A stretch of DNA of 64,000 nucleotides from Lewinellaceae bacterium (GTDB taxonomy: Bacteria; Bacteroidota; Bacteroidia; Chitinophagales; Saprospiraceae). This document shows positions 27,817-37,900 of the stretch, one piece after another. The translations under genes and the position numbers were made by a program. The stretch is from the NCBI GenBank assembly GCA_020636435.1, contig JACJXX010000002.1, forward strand, positions 744,001 to 808,000, given 5' to 3'. The notes below the pieces were generated by a model. It did not search any database. It was not told the DNA's origin and worked only from the letters and a program-made list of their open reading frames with translations. Numbering within the stretch: position 1 is the stretch's first letter; each line of letters starts with the position of its first letter.

Positions 27817-28908
27817 ACAATCCCGTAGGGATGGCAGCCCTTTGCCAGGGCCGTCAGGCCCTGGGTACAATCGCAGCCCCGCATGAGCGCTGTAAGAGCG
27901 ACAGGCCCCTTCTCCGGCAGGGGCACTCTCAGCCATTTCTGCCCCGACATAAGAAGCTTTGCAGGATGCCTGCGCCACAACCCCCGCCGCCTCGTTCCGC
28001 CAGCCACTAGGCATGGCACAATCCCGTAGGGATGGCAGCCCTTTGCCAGGGCCGTCAGGCCCTGGATGCAATCGCAGCCCCGCATGAGCTCTGTAAGAGC
28101 GACAGGCCCCTTCTCCGGCAGGGGCACTCTCAGCCATTTCTGCCCCGACATAAGAAGCTTTGCAGGATGCCTGCGCCACAACCCCCGCCGCCTCGTTCCG
28201 CCAGCCACTAGGCATGGCACAATCCCGTAGGGATGGCAGCCCTTTGCCAGGGCCGTCAGGCCCTGGATGCAATCGCAGCCCCGCATGAGCTCTGTAAGAG
28301 CGACATATACTCCCAGCAGGGGCACTCTCAGCCATTTCTGCCCCGACATAAGAAGCTTTCCAGGATGCCTGCCCCACAACCCCCATCCCCTCATTCCGCC
28401 AGCCACTAGGCATGGCACAATCCCGTAGGGATGGCAGCCCTTTGCCAGGGCCGTCAGGCCCTGGGTACAATCGCAGCCCCGCATGAGCTCTGTAAGAGCG
28501 ACAGGCCCCTTCTCCGGCAGGGGAAACTCTCAGCCATTTCTGCCCCCACATAAGAAGCTTTGCAGGATGCCTGCCCCACATCCCCCGCCGCCTCGTTCCG
28601 CCAGCCACTAGGCATGGCACAATCCCGTAGGGATGACAGCCCTTTGCCAGGGCCGTCAGGCCCTGGATGCAATCGCAGCCCCGCATGAGTTCTGTAAGAG
28701 CGACAGGCCCCTTCTCCGGCAGGGGCACTCTCAGCCATTTCTGCCCCGACATAAGAAGCTTTCCAGGATGCCTGCCCCACAACCCCCGTCGCCTCGTTCC
28801 GCCAGCCGCCGGACATAGCACAATCCCGTAGGGATGGCAGCCCTTTGCCAGGGCCGTCAGGCCCTGGATGCAATCGCAGCCCCGCATGAGCTCTGTAAGA
28901 GCGACAGG
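27817..28908 (-). repeat. RAYT-associated hairpin repeat array, block 2 (six A units)
   Basis: Six more A units, AATCCC at 27819, 28020, 28221, 28419, 28621 and 28822 (periods 201, 201, 198, 202, 201). The first and last units lie exactly 1776 bp from the first and last units of block 1. Variants include a mispaired first stem (GCGCT / AGAGC) at 27888 and a spacer change (acatatactcccag) near 28304. The block ends with a truncated copy of the RAYT 3' end. Confidence 0.9.
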
Positions 28909-28974
28909 TCAATATAGCCCTTCAAAGAATTCCGGCAGGTAGTCATTATCCGGGCCGATCCCATTATTCGCCAG
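28909..28974 (-). pseudogene. Truncated second copy of the RAYT gene (3' end only)
   Basis: These 66 bp repeat the last 66 bp of the RAYT gene (27133-27198) with one visible mismatch (gggtcg to gggccg), including the stop codon. They have the same junction to the preceding hairpin core. Similarity stops abruptly after cgccag. It encodes only the ~21 C-terminal residues and marks a tandem duplication of the array-plus-gene module followed by loss of the second gene. Confidence 0.88.
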
Positions 28975-28996
28975 TGCAGGATGGCCGTTGGCATAC

Positions 28997-29036
28997 AAAA
29001 ATCGGCAACCCAGATGTATCCGGATTGCCGATTTTT
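28997..29036 (-). terminator. Rho-independent terminator (probably bidirectional)
   Basis: AAAAATCGGCAA (28997-29008) pairs perfectly with TTGCCGATTTTT (29025-29036) around a 16-nt loop. It lies just past the stop of the cold-shock gene on the minus strand, with a T-run on that strand, and would also stop transcripts entering from the array. Confidence 0.85.
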
Positions 29037-29069
29037 ATGCGTCTCGCCCCTTTCAGGCAAAACAAAAGA

Positions 29070-29519
29070 TCACTTCTCTTCCTTCTCTCTCACCAGGGCG
29101 ACATTGATGGCGATCGGCCCCTTGGTGCCCTGTCCCAGTTCAAAAGTCACTTTGTCGTTTTCCCTGATCTCATCCACCAGGCTGTCGGCGTGAACGAAGA
29201 AGTCATCGTTGCTATCCTGGTCGGCGATGAAGCCGTAGCCTTTTTCGGTGTTGAAGAACTTCACCACGCCCGTCCGGAGGAAATTCGGTTGCTCGGACTT
29301 GCCTTTTTTGGGCGTGCTGACGTCGATGTCCTCGGCCTTTATGGCCCTCTTTTTGCTCGGATCCGGAGGGGTGGGGCTCAGGTTGCCGAATTCGTCCATG
29401 TACATGAACTCAGGCGTTTCTCTGCCGTCCTGTTTCCGCTGTTCTTTCTTCTCGGCTTTGTCTTTCCTCCTTTTGCGCTTTTTCTTTTCCAGTTCTTTTT
29501 TATTATAGCTATCCGCCAT
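29070..29519 (-). CDS. Cold-shock-domain protein with basic N-terminal extension
   Basis: 149 residues. Residues 1-~80 are very rich in Lys/Glu/Arg (KKELEKKKRKRRKDKAEKK) and look disordered. Residues ~83-147 are a cold shock domain with RNP1 (KGYGFI) and RNP2 (DDFFVHADS), beginning TGVVKFFNTEKGYGF. It should bind single-stranded RNA/DNA in the cytoplasm. The extended form is common in Bacteroidota and differs from the ~65-aa classical CspA. A strong terminator follows it. Confidence 0.9.
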   Translation of the reverse strand: MADSYNKKELEKKKRKRRKDKAEKKEQRKQDGRETPEFMYMDEFGNLSPTPPDPSKKRAIKAEDIDVSTPKKGKSEQPNFLRTGVVKFFNTEKGYGFIADQDSNDDFFVHADSLVDEIRENDKVTFELGQGTKGPIAINVALVREKEEK

Positions 29520-29650
29520 TGTTGTGGTTTAAATGATCAAATGTACTGCGTTATGGACAGAGTTAAACGGATAGGCAAAGTATCGGGTTAAGCCTGAAAA
29601 TAACTTCTCAACGGCAAAGGTAAGGAATTTAATGGGAACTTGTTTCTGAT

Positions 29651-30130
29651 TTATGGTTGACTATAAAACCGCTCCACCTGCCGCCGGTGTCTCAGGATGT
29701 GAACAATGGCATGCTCCAGCAACTGCTCCAGGTCATATTCCGGCCCCCAGGAAACCTTCATATTGTTCCTCATGATATCTTCATAGGTTAAGCCCCATTT
29801 GCCCTCCAACGTTTCGGCGGTATAAGCCAGCATGACGTCCAGTTCACGGCAGGCCGCTTCGGTAGTGCTTACGTCAAAAGATTCCATTCTTTCCACCCAA
29901 GGTTTGCCAAATTGCTTGCGGATGTAATTGGCGTATTTATATCCGGCCTTCACCACGTGGTTCATAATGGTTTGGATGGACCGGCAATTCGGGTCGGAAG
30001 TGTGCGGGTCGGCTATTTTGACAAAGCCCGCCTGCGGGATGGTGCTCAGGATAGCCTTAAGTTCTGCGGCAGCCCGTTCGTACTCGTCGAGCAGGGCGCC
30101 GATAGGGCCGGGGCGGTATGTTTTGGCCAT
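29651..30130 (-). CDS. DinB-superfamily protein
   Basis: 159 residues. A four-helix-bundle DinB pattern is visible: an N-terminal helix (GPIGALLDEYERAAAELKAIL), NHVVKAGYKYANYI, and the C-terminal EHAIVHILRHRRQVERF with closely spaced histidines that form the metal site in this superfamily, together with His58 in the NHV word. The enzymatic role is unknown; relatives include thiol-dependent transferases. It stands alone on the minus strand. Confidence 0.8.
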   Translation of the reverse strand: MAKTYRPGPIGALLDEYERAAAELKAILSTIPQAGFVKIADPHTSDPNCRSIQTIMNHVVKAGYKYANYIRKQFGKPWVERMESFDVSTTEAACRELDVMLAYTAETLEGKWGLTYEDIMRNNMKVSWGPEYDLEQLLEHAIVHILRHRRQVERFYSQP

Positions 30131-30221
30131 GTTTGTTTTTTTTCTTATTGTAACGGTTTGCGTAGCAATCCTTTATAATCAGTTTTTTTTGAATTATTAT
30201 TTAGCAGAACTTCCAACAGCT

Positions 30222-30698
30222 CTATTCCTTTCCTTTCATATACTCCCGCAACCGCTCCTTCGCCCCTGCCCGCACTTTATTCCTGAAAAAACCGGCCCAC
30301 CCCAGGAGCAAGCCGGTGAGGCCCAAAGCCTGCCTGGCCCACCGGTAAAAATCAAACCGGTCGGTGTGGCGGACAATCTTGCCGTCCTGGAACTCGAAGG
30401 CTGCCTCGATGCGGTTGACCACCTTCCGCCTCGCTTTTGAAAAAGTATACCTCGCCACCCAAACCGCTTTCCCCTGCTTATCATCGGCTTCCACGCCGGA
30501 ATACTCCAGTTCCAGGTCTTTTCCGCTTTTGATCAGCATCTCCCACATCTTCCCCGTTTCGCAGGCATTCAGGCCGCGGAAGGCCTCATCGTTGAACACC
30601 GCATCTTCGTGGTAACACTTTTTCATGGTTTCGTAGTCCTTGCGCTGGAAGGCCTGGTAGAAGGCGTGGATCAAGTTTTCGTTTGGATGCATCTGCAT
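30222..30698 (-). CDS. SnoaL/NTF2-like protein
   Basis: 158 residues from the ATG at 30698 (MQMHPNENLIHAFYQAF); the longer frame from 30749 adds an implausible Cys-rich leader. The first ~125 residues fit a SnoaL-like NTF2 cone fold (HAFYQAFQRKDYETMKKCYHEDAVFNDEAF...FEFQDGKIVRHTDRFDFYRWARQAL). A basic tail (NKVRAGAKERLREYMKGKE) follows a short hydrophobic stretch. Members bind small hydrophobic ligands or catalyse isomerisations; no substrate is evident. Confidence 0.75.
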   Translation of the reverse strand: MQMHPNENLIHAFYQAFQRKDYETMKKCYHEDAVFNDEAFRGLNACETGKMWEMLIKSGKDLELEYSGVEADDKQGKAVWVARYTFSKARRKVVNRIEAAFEFQDGKIVRHTDRFDFYRWARQALGLTGLLLGWAGFFRNKVRAGAKERLREYMKGKE

Positions 30699-30892
30699 TG
30701 GTTGTGAAATGGTTTTCCTAAAGCTACTATTGCAGGTTGGAAAGCACAAGGAAACCGCCTCTTTTTTGGCCTTGAAAGCGGGTTGGGGCCGTTCCTGTAA
30801 ATTGCTTTTTTTTCAGGGCCGGTCAGAATTTCTTTTCCAATTGTTATATTCGGCAATAGAAACGCTGAACCAACTTATTAGCCATCAATAAA

Positions 30893-31588
30893 ATGAAAAA
30901 GCTACTCCTCCCCTTCTACCTCCTCCTCTCCCTGCTCAATCTTTACGGCGAAAACAGCCGCTCAGAGGCGCTCATCTTCGCCACCAAGCCGTTGCTGCTC
31001 GCCACGCTGGCCCTGTGGTTCTATCTGAAACTGCGCCCACTGGCCGCCCGGTTCCCCCGTTTCATCCTGGCGGGGCTGATTTTTTCCATCGGCGGCGACG
31101 TACTGCTGATGCTGGTGGAGAACGGGCCGAAGAACGAGGATTTCTTCCTCCCGGGGCTGGGCAGTTTTCTCCTGGCGCAGTTGAGTTACCTGCTCGGTTT
31201 CCTCAGCTATCCGGAGGCGCGGCGAGGCGCCATTGCCCAGTCGCCGTGGCGGGCCTGGCCCTTCGTCCTCTTCCTGATTGGAATACTGGGCTTGCTCTGG
31301 CCGGGCATCCCCGTGCCCATGCGGGCGCCGGTGGCCATTTACGCCTGTGCCATCACCGGCATGGCCACAGCAGCCCTCAACCTGCGGCCGTTGCTGGCCC
31401 GGAAGCTGTTCCGCGGCCTGATGGCCGGCATCCTCCTGTTCCTCCTATCCGACAGCCTCATTGCCCTGAATAAGTTTCGGCCAGAGACGTTGGCCATCCC
31501 CTACGCCCGCCTGTTCATCATGGCGACTTACCTGCTGGGGCAGTATTGGATTGCGAGAAATTCGGCGTTGGTCTGGAAAGCTGCCTGA
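30893..31588 (+). CDS. YhhN/TMEM86-family membrane protein (lysoplasmalogenase-like)
   Basis: 231 residues with about eight hydrophobic segments. Family landmarks are ATKPLLLATLALWFY, FSIGGDVLLML (conserved Asp) and LFLLSDSLIALNKF (second conserved Asp/Ser region). Eukaryotic TMEM86 and some bacterial members hydrolyse the vinyl-ether bond of lysoplasmalogens; for bacterial YhhN proteins in general the reaction is less certain. It appears monocistronic. Confidence 0.82.
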   Translation: MKKLLLPFYLLLSLLNLYGENSRSEALIFATKPLLLATLALWFYLKLRPLAARFPRFILAGLIFSIGGDVLLMLVENGPKNEDFFLPGLGSFLLAQLSYLLGFLSYPEARRGAIAQSPWRAWPFVLFLIGILGLLWPGIPVPMRAPVAIYACAITGMATAALNLRPLLARKLFRGLMAGILLFLLSDSLIALNKFRPETLAIPYARLFIMATYLLGQYWIARNSALVWKAA

Positions 31589-31689
31589 GTAGTGATTTTT
31601 TTCCTGGTTGAGGGTGGAGTACAGTTTGTGGTACAGAGCATTAGTGTTAGAATAAAAAGTAGTAAAACCAGGTTCTGGAATTGCTTCAT
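31528..31689 (-). CDS. Possible small lipoprotein remnant
   Basis: 53 residues from ATG 31689 (MKQFQNLVLLLFILTLMLCTTNCTPPSTRKK). The start looks like a signal peptide with a lipobox-like LMLC or TTNC, but the rest is only ~30 residues and overlaps the end of the YhhN gene on the other strand. The start codon lies 1 bp from palindromic element E3. It may be the 5' end of a decayed gene or a chance frame. Confidence 0.25.
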   Translation of the reverse strand: MKQFQNLVLLLFILTLMLCTTNCTPPSTRKKITTQAAFQTNAEFLAIQYCPSR

Positions 31690-31690
31690 T

Positions 31691-31855
31691 TTAGGCGCGA
31701 GGAAAGAATAAACTGTCCATTCTGGCTTGTACTTTTTGCGCCATGCTGCGTTGCTCATCACTCAGGTAGCTTTGGCTATCTTCATTCTTCGCGCCTTGCC
31801 TGGCACAAAAATTACTGCCCCATAATTGAACACTTTATTCTTTCCTCGTGCCTAA
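31691..31855. repeat. Palindromic (MITE-like) element, family E copy 3
   Basis: 165 bp with inverted ends TTAGGCGCGAGGAAAGAATA (31691) and, at the right end, its complement with one change, finishing at 31855. The centre TTTTTGCGCCATGCTGCGTTGCTC...CTGGCACAAAAAT matches copy E4 almost base for base. The right end touches the stop codon (31856-31858) of the downstream subtilase gene. Confidence 0.85.
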
Positions 31856-34849
31856 CTACCTACTCTTCACCACCCGCCTGGCCAGCCGGTCCCCATTGAT
31901 GTCCACCACCAGCAGGTAAGCGCCTGCGGGCAATTCTGCCAGCGACAATTCCAGCGCCTGCTCTGCCGCTACTTGTTGCCGCCCTTGCAGTACGGGGCGC
32001 CCCAGAAGATCGGCCAGGTGATAGTTCACCAATCCAGGTTGCTCCAGCCGGAAAACCAGGTTGAGCCGGTCCTGAGCCGGGTTGGGGTAAACGAGTAAGT
32101 GGTTGTCTCTCCGCCCAAAGGCCTCGCCGCTGCCCAGTACAGCATCTTCGATCACACTGATCGTCCCCCCGGCGCTGCTGCTGCATCCATCTTCTCCTAT
32201 TACGGTGAGCGTCACCTGGTAGCTGCCCGTATCGGTATAGGTATGCAGAGGGTTCTGATCGGTACTCCCGTTGCCGTCTCCAAAATCCCACAGCCACGAA
32301 ACGGCCCCTTCCGACTCGTCGGTGAAGGCAAGTTCGCCAGTATCCTCGGCCAGGTTGATCTCCTCTACCGGGATGGAAAAATCAGCCAAAGCAGGTTGGC
32401 CGTCTCCGGCCACCTCAATCTCTACCGGCGTGCGGCCGCAGAAGAAATCGTATTCTATCTCCCAGTCGTAGAAATAGTAGTAAAATACCGGCCCGCCGGT
32501 AGAGCTGTTGATGGAAAGAACGCCGGGAACCTCATACGGATAGGCTGTTCCGCCCACGTTGAAAAGCAGGGGTTTACCGGCTTGCAGGGCCAACTCATAG
32601 CCCTCGCCCGGTTCGACATGAATATTGAGATCGAGGCGGACTTCGCCGGCTTCAGGGATGGAGGCTATTTTTGTTGTGCCGCTGCCGTCAGGCTTGGTCA
32701 GTTTGATGAGGCGGCCGCCGGGCTCTTCGGCATAGACCTTTACCGACCGTAGGGTGAAAGGAACGTAAGCATCGAACCGAAGGCCCAGGGAAGTATTGCC
32801 CGCCTGTATAGAACCGCCGTCCTCATTGCCCAGCCGCCCTGTTTTTTTCCGGGGCGTCACCTGGGCATAGACGGTGCGGGGCGCTCCTTCCACAGGCACC
32901 AGCAGGGAGCGGCCTTCTCCCAGCAGTTCGCCCCCCTCATCGGCATCGTACCATTTGATAGCCGCATCTCCATCGTAGAGGCTCTGCACCAGGGCGGCGC
33001 TGTTCTGGCAAACCGGAACATTCCCTACGGCCTCGGCAGGGATTTTTTCATCTTCCACAATGCGAACCATCCGCTTAAGGCGGTTGTTGAGGTCGCGATT
33101 ATCGGGCGCTTCATTGGCAGAGATCACCTCTACTACCAGTTCAAGTTCTCCGGGCACGGCTTCCAGGGGTTCCAGTATGACCCATTCTGTGGCGCCGGGC
33201 TGCAACGTGCCTTCCCAGGCGTGCTCCCGAACGTACAGGCTGTCGCTCTCAATAGAGTACCGGAAGGTCAGGGAGGTGATGGCCTCCGTTCCATTATTCA
33301 GGACCAGGGCTTTGGGAAAGGCCCGGTTTTCACAATTTTTCACCGGAGCGTCGACCCGCAGCAGGACCACATCATTCGGCGCCTCTACCGGCGGAACCGG
33401 CTCGTGCCCCTGGCCAACCAGGTAATCGAAAGCGGCCGGCACATTGATGATGCCCATGCCGTAGTCGTTGTCCTCGCCGGGAACGCCCAGGTCAGTGCAG
33501 GAGTAATACAAGGCCAGGCTCAGTTCCTCCCCGGTGAGATAAGGGAAGGCCTCTTTGAGCAGCAGGATAGCCCCGGAAACGTGAGGGGCGGCCATGGAGG
33601 TGCCGTCCAATGTCCCATATCCTCCCGGAATACTCGAACGGACATTGTCGCCAGGCGCCGACACTTCCGGCTTAATCAACAGGGAACCCGTTCCTCCACA
33701 TATACTGGGGCCGCGGCTGGAAAAAGACGTTATCGGGAAATCGCTGCGGTTTCCATTTACAGCGCCTACAGCAAACAGGCGCACCGTATCCCAGTTGTTG
33801 AACTTGGGCGGCGTGATGGTGGATGCCCCGGGGCCGTCGTTGCCGGCGGAAAACACGACCGCAATGCCGGCAGCGTAGAGCGCATCGTAAGTAGCAAAAA
33901 CCCCGTTGGCATTACAAGCATTGCTTCCTGAATACCAGGAGTTGTTGATCACATCCGGCATATCATCAATGGTCGAAGGGTCGCCGTCCGGATCGAGGGC
34001 CCATTGGAACAGGCCATTTATTCCGGCAGCATCGGTGCCGGAGTCGCAAGCACCATCCAGGGCAATCCCTCCCAGCCACTTGGCGTCAAAAGCAACGCCG
34101 ATGGTGTCTTGCGCAATGCGGTCGAGGCCCAGCACGGTGCCGGTTACATGCGAACCGTGATAGCCACAATCCTCCGGGTTGGTATTGCCTCTCCAGGACT
34201 CGAGAATGTCGCGGTTGTGATAAATAAATTGGTTATGCAGGGCTGGGTGCGTAGGGTCCTGGCCGGTATCGACGATCAGGGCGCGCCGGCCGTAGCCGGT
34301 GTAGCCCATGGCCCACATCTGTGGGGCGCCGATGGCGGCCAGGCCCCGCTCTGCGCTGTTATTCTCAGACTCCGCCAGGCACAGTTCGGCAGCCTTTTCG
34401 AATTCTACTTTTTCATTCAGCCCCAATTCTTCTACCGCCGGATCGTTGCTGAGGGCGGCAATGGCATCCCGGCTTCCTTCGAAATAGATGACATTGGTGA
34501 CCCACAGGGGCTGCAGGCTTTCCTTTCGGATGCCCGGCAGGCGCTGCATCCGGGCCAGCATTGCCGGCTGGGTGGCTTCGGCCTTGGCCTGCAATGCGGT
34601 GAGCAACTCATAGACGCGCTCTTTTATTGGAGCTTTCCGCCGCCGGAAATCAGCTTCCATTTCCCGCGGATGCACCCGGTCGGCCAGCAGGACGTAGGCC
34701 CGGTGGTAGGCATCTGGCGACGCCTCCAAATCCGCCCACAAAGACTCCGTTATTTTGCCGGCGCCTGGCGATTGCGCCAGCAGGTTGTTCCCTCCGGAGA
34801 AACACAATAAAAGGATTAAAAAAGGAAGGCAGGTAGAAGTTTTTTTCAT
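31856..34849 (-). CDS. Subtilisin-like serine protease (S8) with PKD and T9SS sorting domains
   Basis: 997 residues. Signal peptide (cut near NLLAQ), an inhibitor-like propeptide (~30-165), then the S8 catalytic domain with Asp194 (ALIVDTGQD), His231 (YHGSHVTGT) and Ser418 (DGTSMAAPH). Downstream are a CARDB-like beta domain (PNDVVLLRVDAPVKNCENRAFP), a further beta region ending FFCGRTPVEIEV, a PKD domain (SEGAVSWLWDFGDGNGSTDQNPLHTY split by its usual pattern), and a C-terminal sorting domain (LLVYPNPAQDRLNLVF...LPAGAYLLVVDINGDRLARRVV). It should be exported by the T9SS and act on the surface or outside. It is a tandem paralogue of the next gene, 145 bp away. Confidence 0.92.
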   Translation of the reverse strand: MKKTSTCLPFLILLLCFSGGNNLLAQSPGAGKITESLWADLEASPDAYHRAYVLLADRVHPREMEADFRRRKAPIKERVYELLTALQAKAEATQPAMLARMQRLPGIRKESLQPLWVTNVIYFEGSRDAIAALSNDPAVEELGLNEKVEFEKAAELCLAESENNSAERGLAAIGAPQMWAMGYTGYGRRALIVDTGQDPTHPALHNQFIYHNRDILESWRGNTNPEDCGYHGSHVTGTVLGLDRIAQDTIGVAFDAKWLGGIALDGACDSGTDAAGINGLFQWALDPDGDPSTIDDMPDVINNSWYSGSNACNANGVFATYDALYAAGIAVVFSAGNDGPGASTITPPKFNNWDTVRLFAVGAVNGNRSDFPITSFSSRGPSICGGTGSLLIKPEVSAPGDNVRSSIPGGYGTLDGTSMAAPHVSGAILLLKEAFPYLTGEELSLALYYSCTDLGVPGEDNDYGMGIINVPAAFDYLVGQGHEPVPPVEAPNDVVLLRVDAPVKNCENRAFPKALVLNNGTEAITSLTFRYSIESDSLYVREHAWEGTLQPGATEWVILEPLEAVPGELELVVEVISANEAPDNRDLNNRLKRMVRIVEDEKIPAEAVGNVPVCQNSAALVQSLYDGDAAIKWYDADEGGELLGEGRSLLVPVEGAPRTVYAQVTPRKKTGRLGNEDGGSIQAGNTSLGLRFDAYVPFTLRSVKVYAEEPGGRLIKLTKPDGSGTTKIASIPEAGEVRLDLNIHVEPGEGYELALQAGKPLLFNVGGTAYPYEVPGVLSINSSTGGPVFYYYFYDWEIEYDFFCGRTPVEIEVAGDGQPALADFSIPVEEINLAEDTGELAFTDESEGAVSWLWDFGDGNGSTDQNPLHTYTDTGSYQVTLTVIGEDGCSSSAGGTISVIEDAVLGSGEAFGRRDNHLLVYPNPAQDRLNLVFRLEQPGLVNYHLADLLGRPVLQGRQQVAAEQALELSLAELPAGAYLLVVDINGDRLARRVVKSR

Positions 34850-34993
34850 GAGTCAAGCATATTATTTGGTCTGATTATTTTTACATATCGCGAAATTAAT
34901 GATTCTAATTATAATTGCCGCATTGTGTTTGTCGCCGAGTTGGCAAAGAGGCCCGGACGCGCCAGATTCATCTCGTGCATAGCAACTGATCCC

Positions 34994-37900
34994 CTATCGC
35001 CCAACCACCACTCTACGCTCCAACTGCGCTCCGTCCAACCGGACAATGACGGAATACAAGCCGGCCGGGAGTTCGCTCACCGATATTTCCACCGCCTCTT
35101 TTGGCGAAAATTCCAGGCGCTGGCGCCACACCTGCCGGCCCAGCATATCCGCCAGGAGCACTTCTGCTTCCCGAGGCTGGGCAAAGCCTAAAGTAAGGTA
35201 GATTAAGTCATGGGCCGGATTGGGGAATACTTCCATTTTATATTCCCGCGCCGGCTGGCTCGCCGAAGTCATGGTCGTTTCCATTGCCGTTACCACTCCG
35301 GCGGCGCTGCTGGCGCAACCATCCTGGCCGGAAACGGTCAGTGTCACTACATACTGGCCGGTATCGGCGTAGGCATGCAAAGGGTTGGGCGCCGTACTGG
35401 TGGTTCCATCCCCAAAGTCCCATAACCAGGAAGTACTTCCTTCGGACTCATCCGTGAAAGCGACCTCATTGAAACCCGAGGACAGGTCGATTACCGTATC
35501 GGCCGGGCTGAACGCCGCCTGAGGGGCATTGGATGTTGGCAACACGTCTACCTCTACCGGCGCACGGCCGCAGAAATAGGGGTACTCCACCTCCCAATCG
35601 TAGAAGTAGTGATAAAAGACCACGCTCTGGGTAGACTTCCTGATGGTCAGGATATTGGGAATCACGTAAGGGAAGAGCTCTCCACCCAGGCTGAGGCCCA
35701 GCGGCTTGCCCCCCTTAAGGAACAGTTCCCAACCTTCGCCGGGCGTCACGTTGAAGTTCAGCTCAATGCGTTGTTCGCCTTCCGGTATTGAAACGAGTTT
35801 CGTCAAAGAGGTTCCATTGGGGTTGCGCAGGCCGATTAAGCGGGAGCCGGCCTCTCCGGCGTATACTTTTACCGATTTGATGGCAAATGGAGAAAAAACG
35901 TCAAAAACCAGGCCTTCCATATTGTTGCTCGACTGCTGAATGCCCTCCTGGTTGTTCAGCCTGCCCACCTTTTCCAGCGGAGCAACTTCCATATAAACAG
36001 TAAGGGGCTGATCGCCCACCGGCAACAAGGCATTGCGCCCTTCAGCCAGCAGGTTGCCCCCCTGAAGCTCATCGTACCAGCGCACCACTGCCGGGCCATC
36101 GTAGAGGCTTTGCAGCAGGGCTTGCCCTCCCTGGCATACCGCCAGGTTGCCGGAGGCCTGGCCTTCGAGCAATTCATCTTCTAAAATGCTAATCCTGACT
36201 TTGAGCTGGTTGTTGAGCCGGCGGGCGTCGGCCGTCCCGTTGGCCTCGGTAATTTCCGCAACGTATTCGAACTCTCCTGCTTCCTCCGAAGGCAGAGGCG
36301 GCATCTGAATGTACTGCCGTTCGCCGGGTGCAATTGTTCCTTCCCACTGATGAGTGAAATAAACAGGTTCGTTGCCCGACAAAAATGCATGCCGGATATT
36401 CATGGAGGTCACCTCCTCAGTGCCGTTGTTTTCCACCAGCAGGCGGGTGGTGGCCTGCTTTTCGCAGTTCAACTCCCGGGCGTCAATCTGAAGGAGGATG
36501 ACGTCATTGGGCGCCTCCACCGGAAGGGCCGGCTCGTTTCCCTGATCGATAAGGTACTGGTAGGCAGCAGGCACATTGATGATGCCCATGCCATAGGAGT
36601 TGTCTTCACCCGGAGGGCCCAGGTCGATGGCCGAGAAGTAAAGGGCCAGCAGGATTTCCTCCCCGGTCAGATCGGGGAAGGCTTCTTTCAGCAGCAGGAC
36701 TGCCCCGGAGACGTGGGGCGCCGCCATGGAAGTGCCGCTAAACTGCTGATAGCCGCCCCCTACAACACTGGACCGCACGTTGCCGCCCGGGGCGCATACT
36801 TCCGGTTTGATCAGCAGAGAACCCGTTCCGCCACAAACGCTGGGGCCCCGGCTGGAATCGAAGCTGATGGGAAATGAGGACGAATTGCCGTTGACATTGC
36901 CCACGCTCAGGATGCGCACCAGGCTGTTGTTGGTCATGGCCGGGTTGCCGATTGTTTGGGCCCCCGGCCCATCATTGCCGGCCGACCACACCACGGCGAC
37001 ACCAGCGGTGTAAAGCGCCTCTATGGTATTGCCCAGAAAAGGGGCCTGGCAGTCGCCGGAGTTGGGAGAAGACCTCCCCCAGGAATTGTTGATGACATGA
37101 GGCATGTCATCAATGGTGCTGGGGTCTCCATCCGGATTGATGGCCCACTGGAAAACGGTAATGGCATTAACGGGAGAGCCTCCGACATAATCTCCGCAGT
37201 TGCTCAGTTCGATTGGCCCTCCCATCCATTGGGCGTTGAAGGCTACGCCGATGGTGTCTTCCATCAGCCGGTCCAGCCCCAGTATCGTGCCCGCAACATG
37301 CGTCCCATGATCGCCGCAATAGTAAGGGCCCTGGCTATTGGGCCAGGCCAGGTTGATGGGGCGCTGATTAAAAAGAAATTGATTGTGCAGGGCCGGATGG
37401 GAACCATCCTGCCCGGAATCGACGATCAGGGCGCGGGTGCCGTAACCGGTATAGCCCATCCGCCACATCTGATCGGCGCCAATGGCGACAAGGCCCCTTT
37501 CCGTTCTGTTTTCCTGCACATTGGAAGTGGGAAGTGGGAAATCGGAATTCGGAAGCGACCGAAGGGAGGCCCATACCGACGAAGGAGGCCGGGATCGGAA
37601 ATCGGAATCTGCTGCTTCGCCGTCGTGCAGTTCGGGTACCTGGTACAGGTCCAGCATGGCGACTGCCAGATCCTGGCTAAGCGCGGCGATGCCTTCTGCA
37701 TTAGCGTTGAGGTAAATGGCGTTGGTGATCCAAAAAGGTTCTACCGAAGGCAGCTCGATGCCCGGCATCTTCTCTATCCGGCCCAGCAAAGCCGGCTGGG
37801 TTTGAATGGCTTTTTGCTGTAAAGACGTGATGACGGTATAGGCCCTTTCTTCGAGCGTTGCCTTTTTGGCGGCGAGGTACGCTTCCATTGCCTTGAGGTC

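Noticed and set aside
25738..28912. Long minus-strand reading frames through the repeat array (e.g. 300 and 363 codons with GLTALAKGCHPYGIV repeats)
   Set aside because: The period is close to 201 bp, so a frame can stay open across units, but periods vary from 198 to 203, several frames are open at once, and the conserved feature is stem pairing rather than codons.
25800..28974. CRISPR array
   Set aside because: Units are ~200 bp with conserved spacers and no short repeat/unique spacer alternation, and no cas gene is present.
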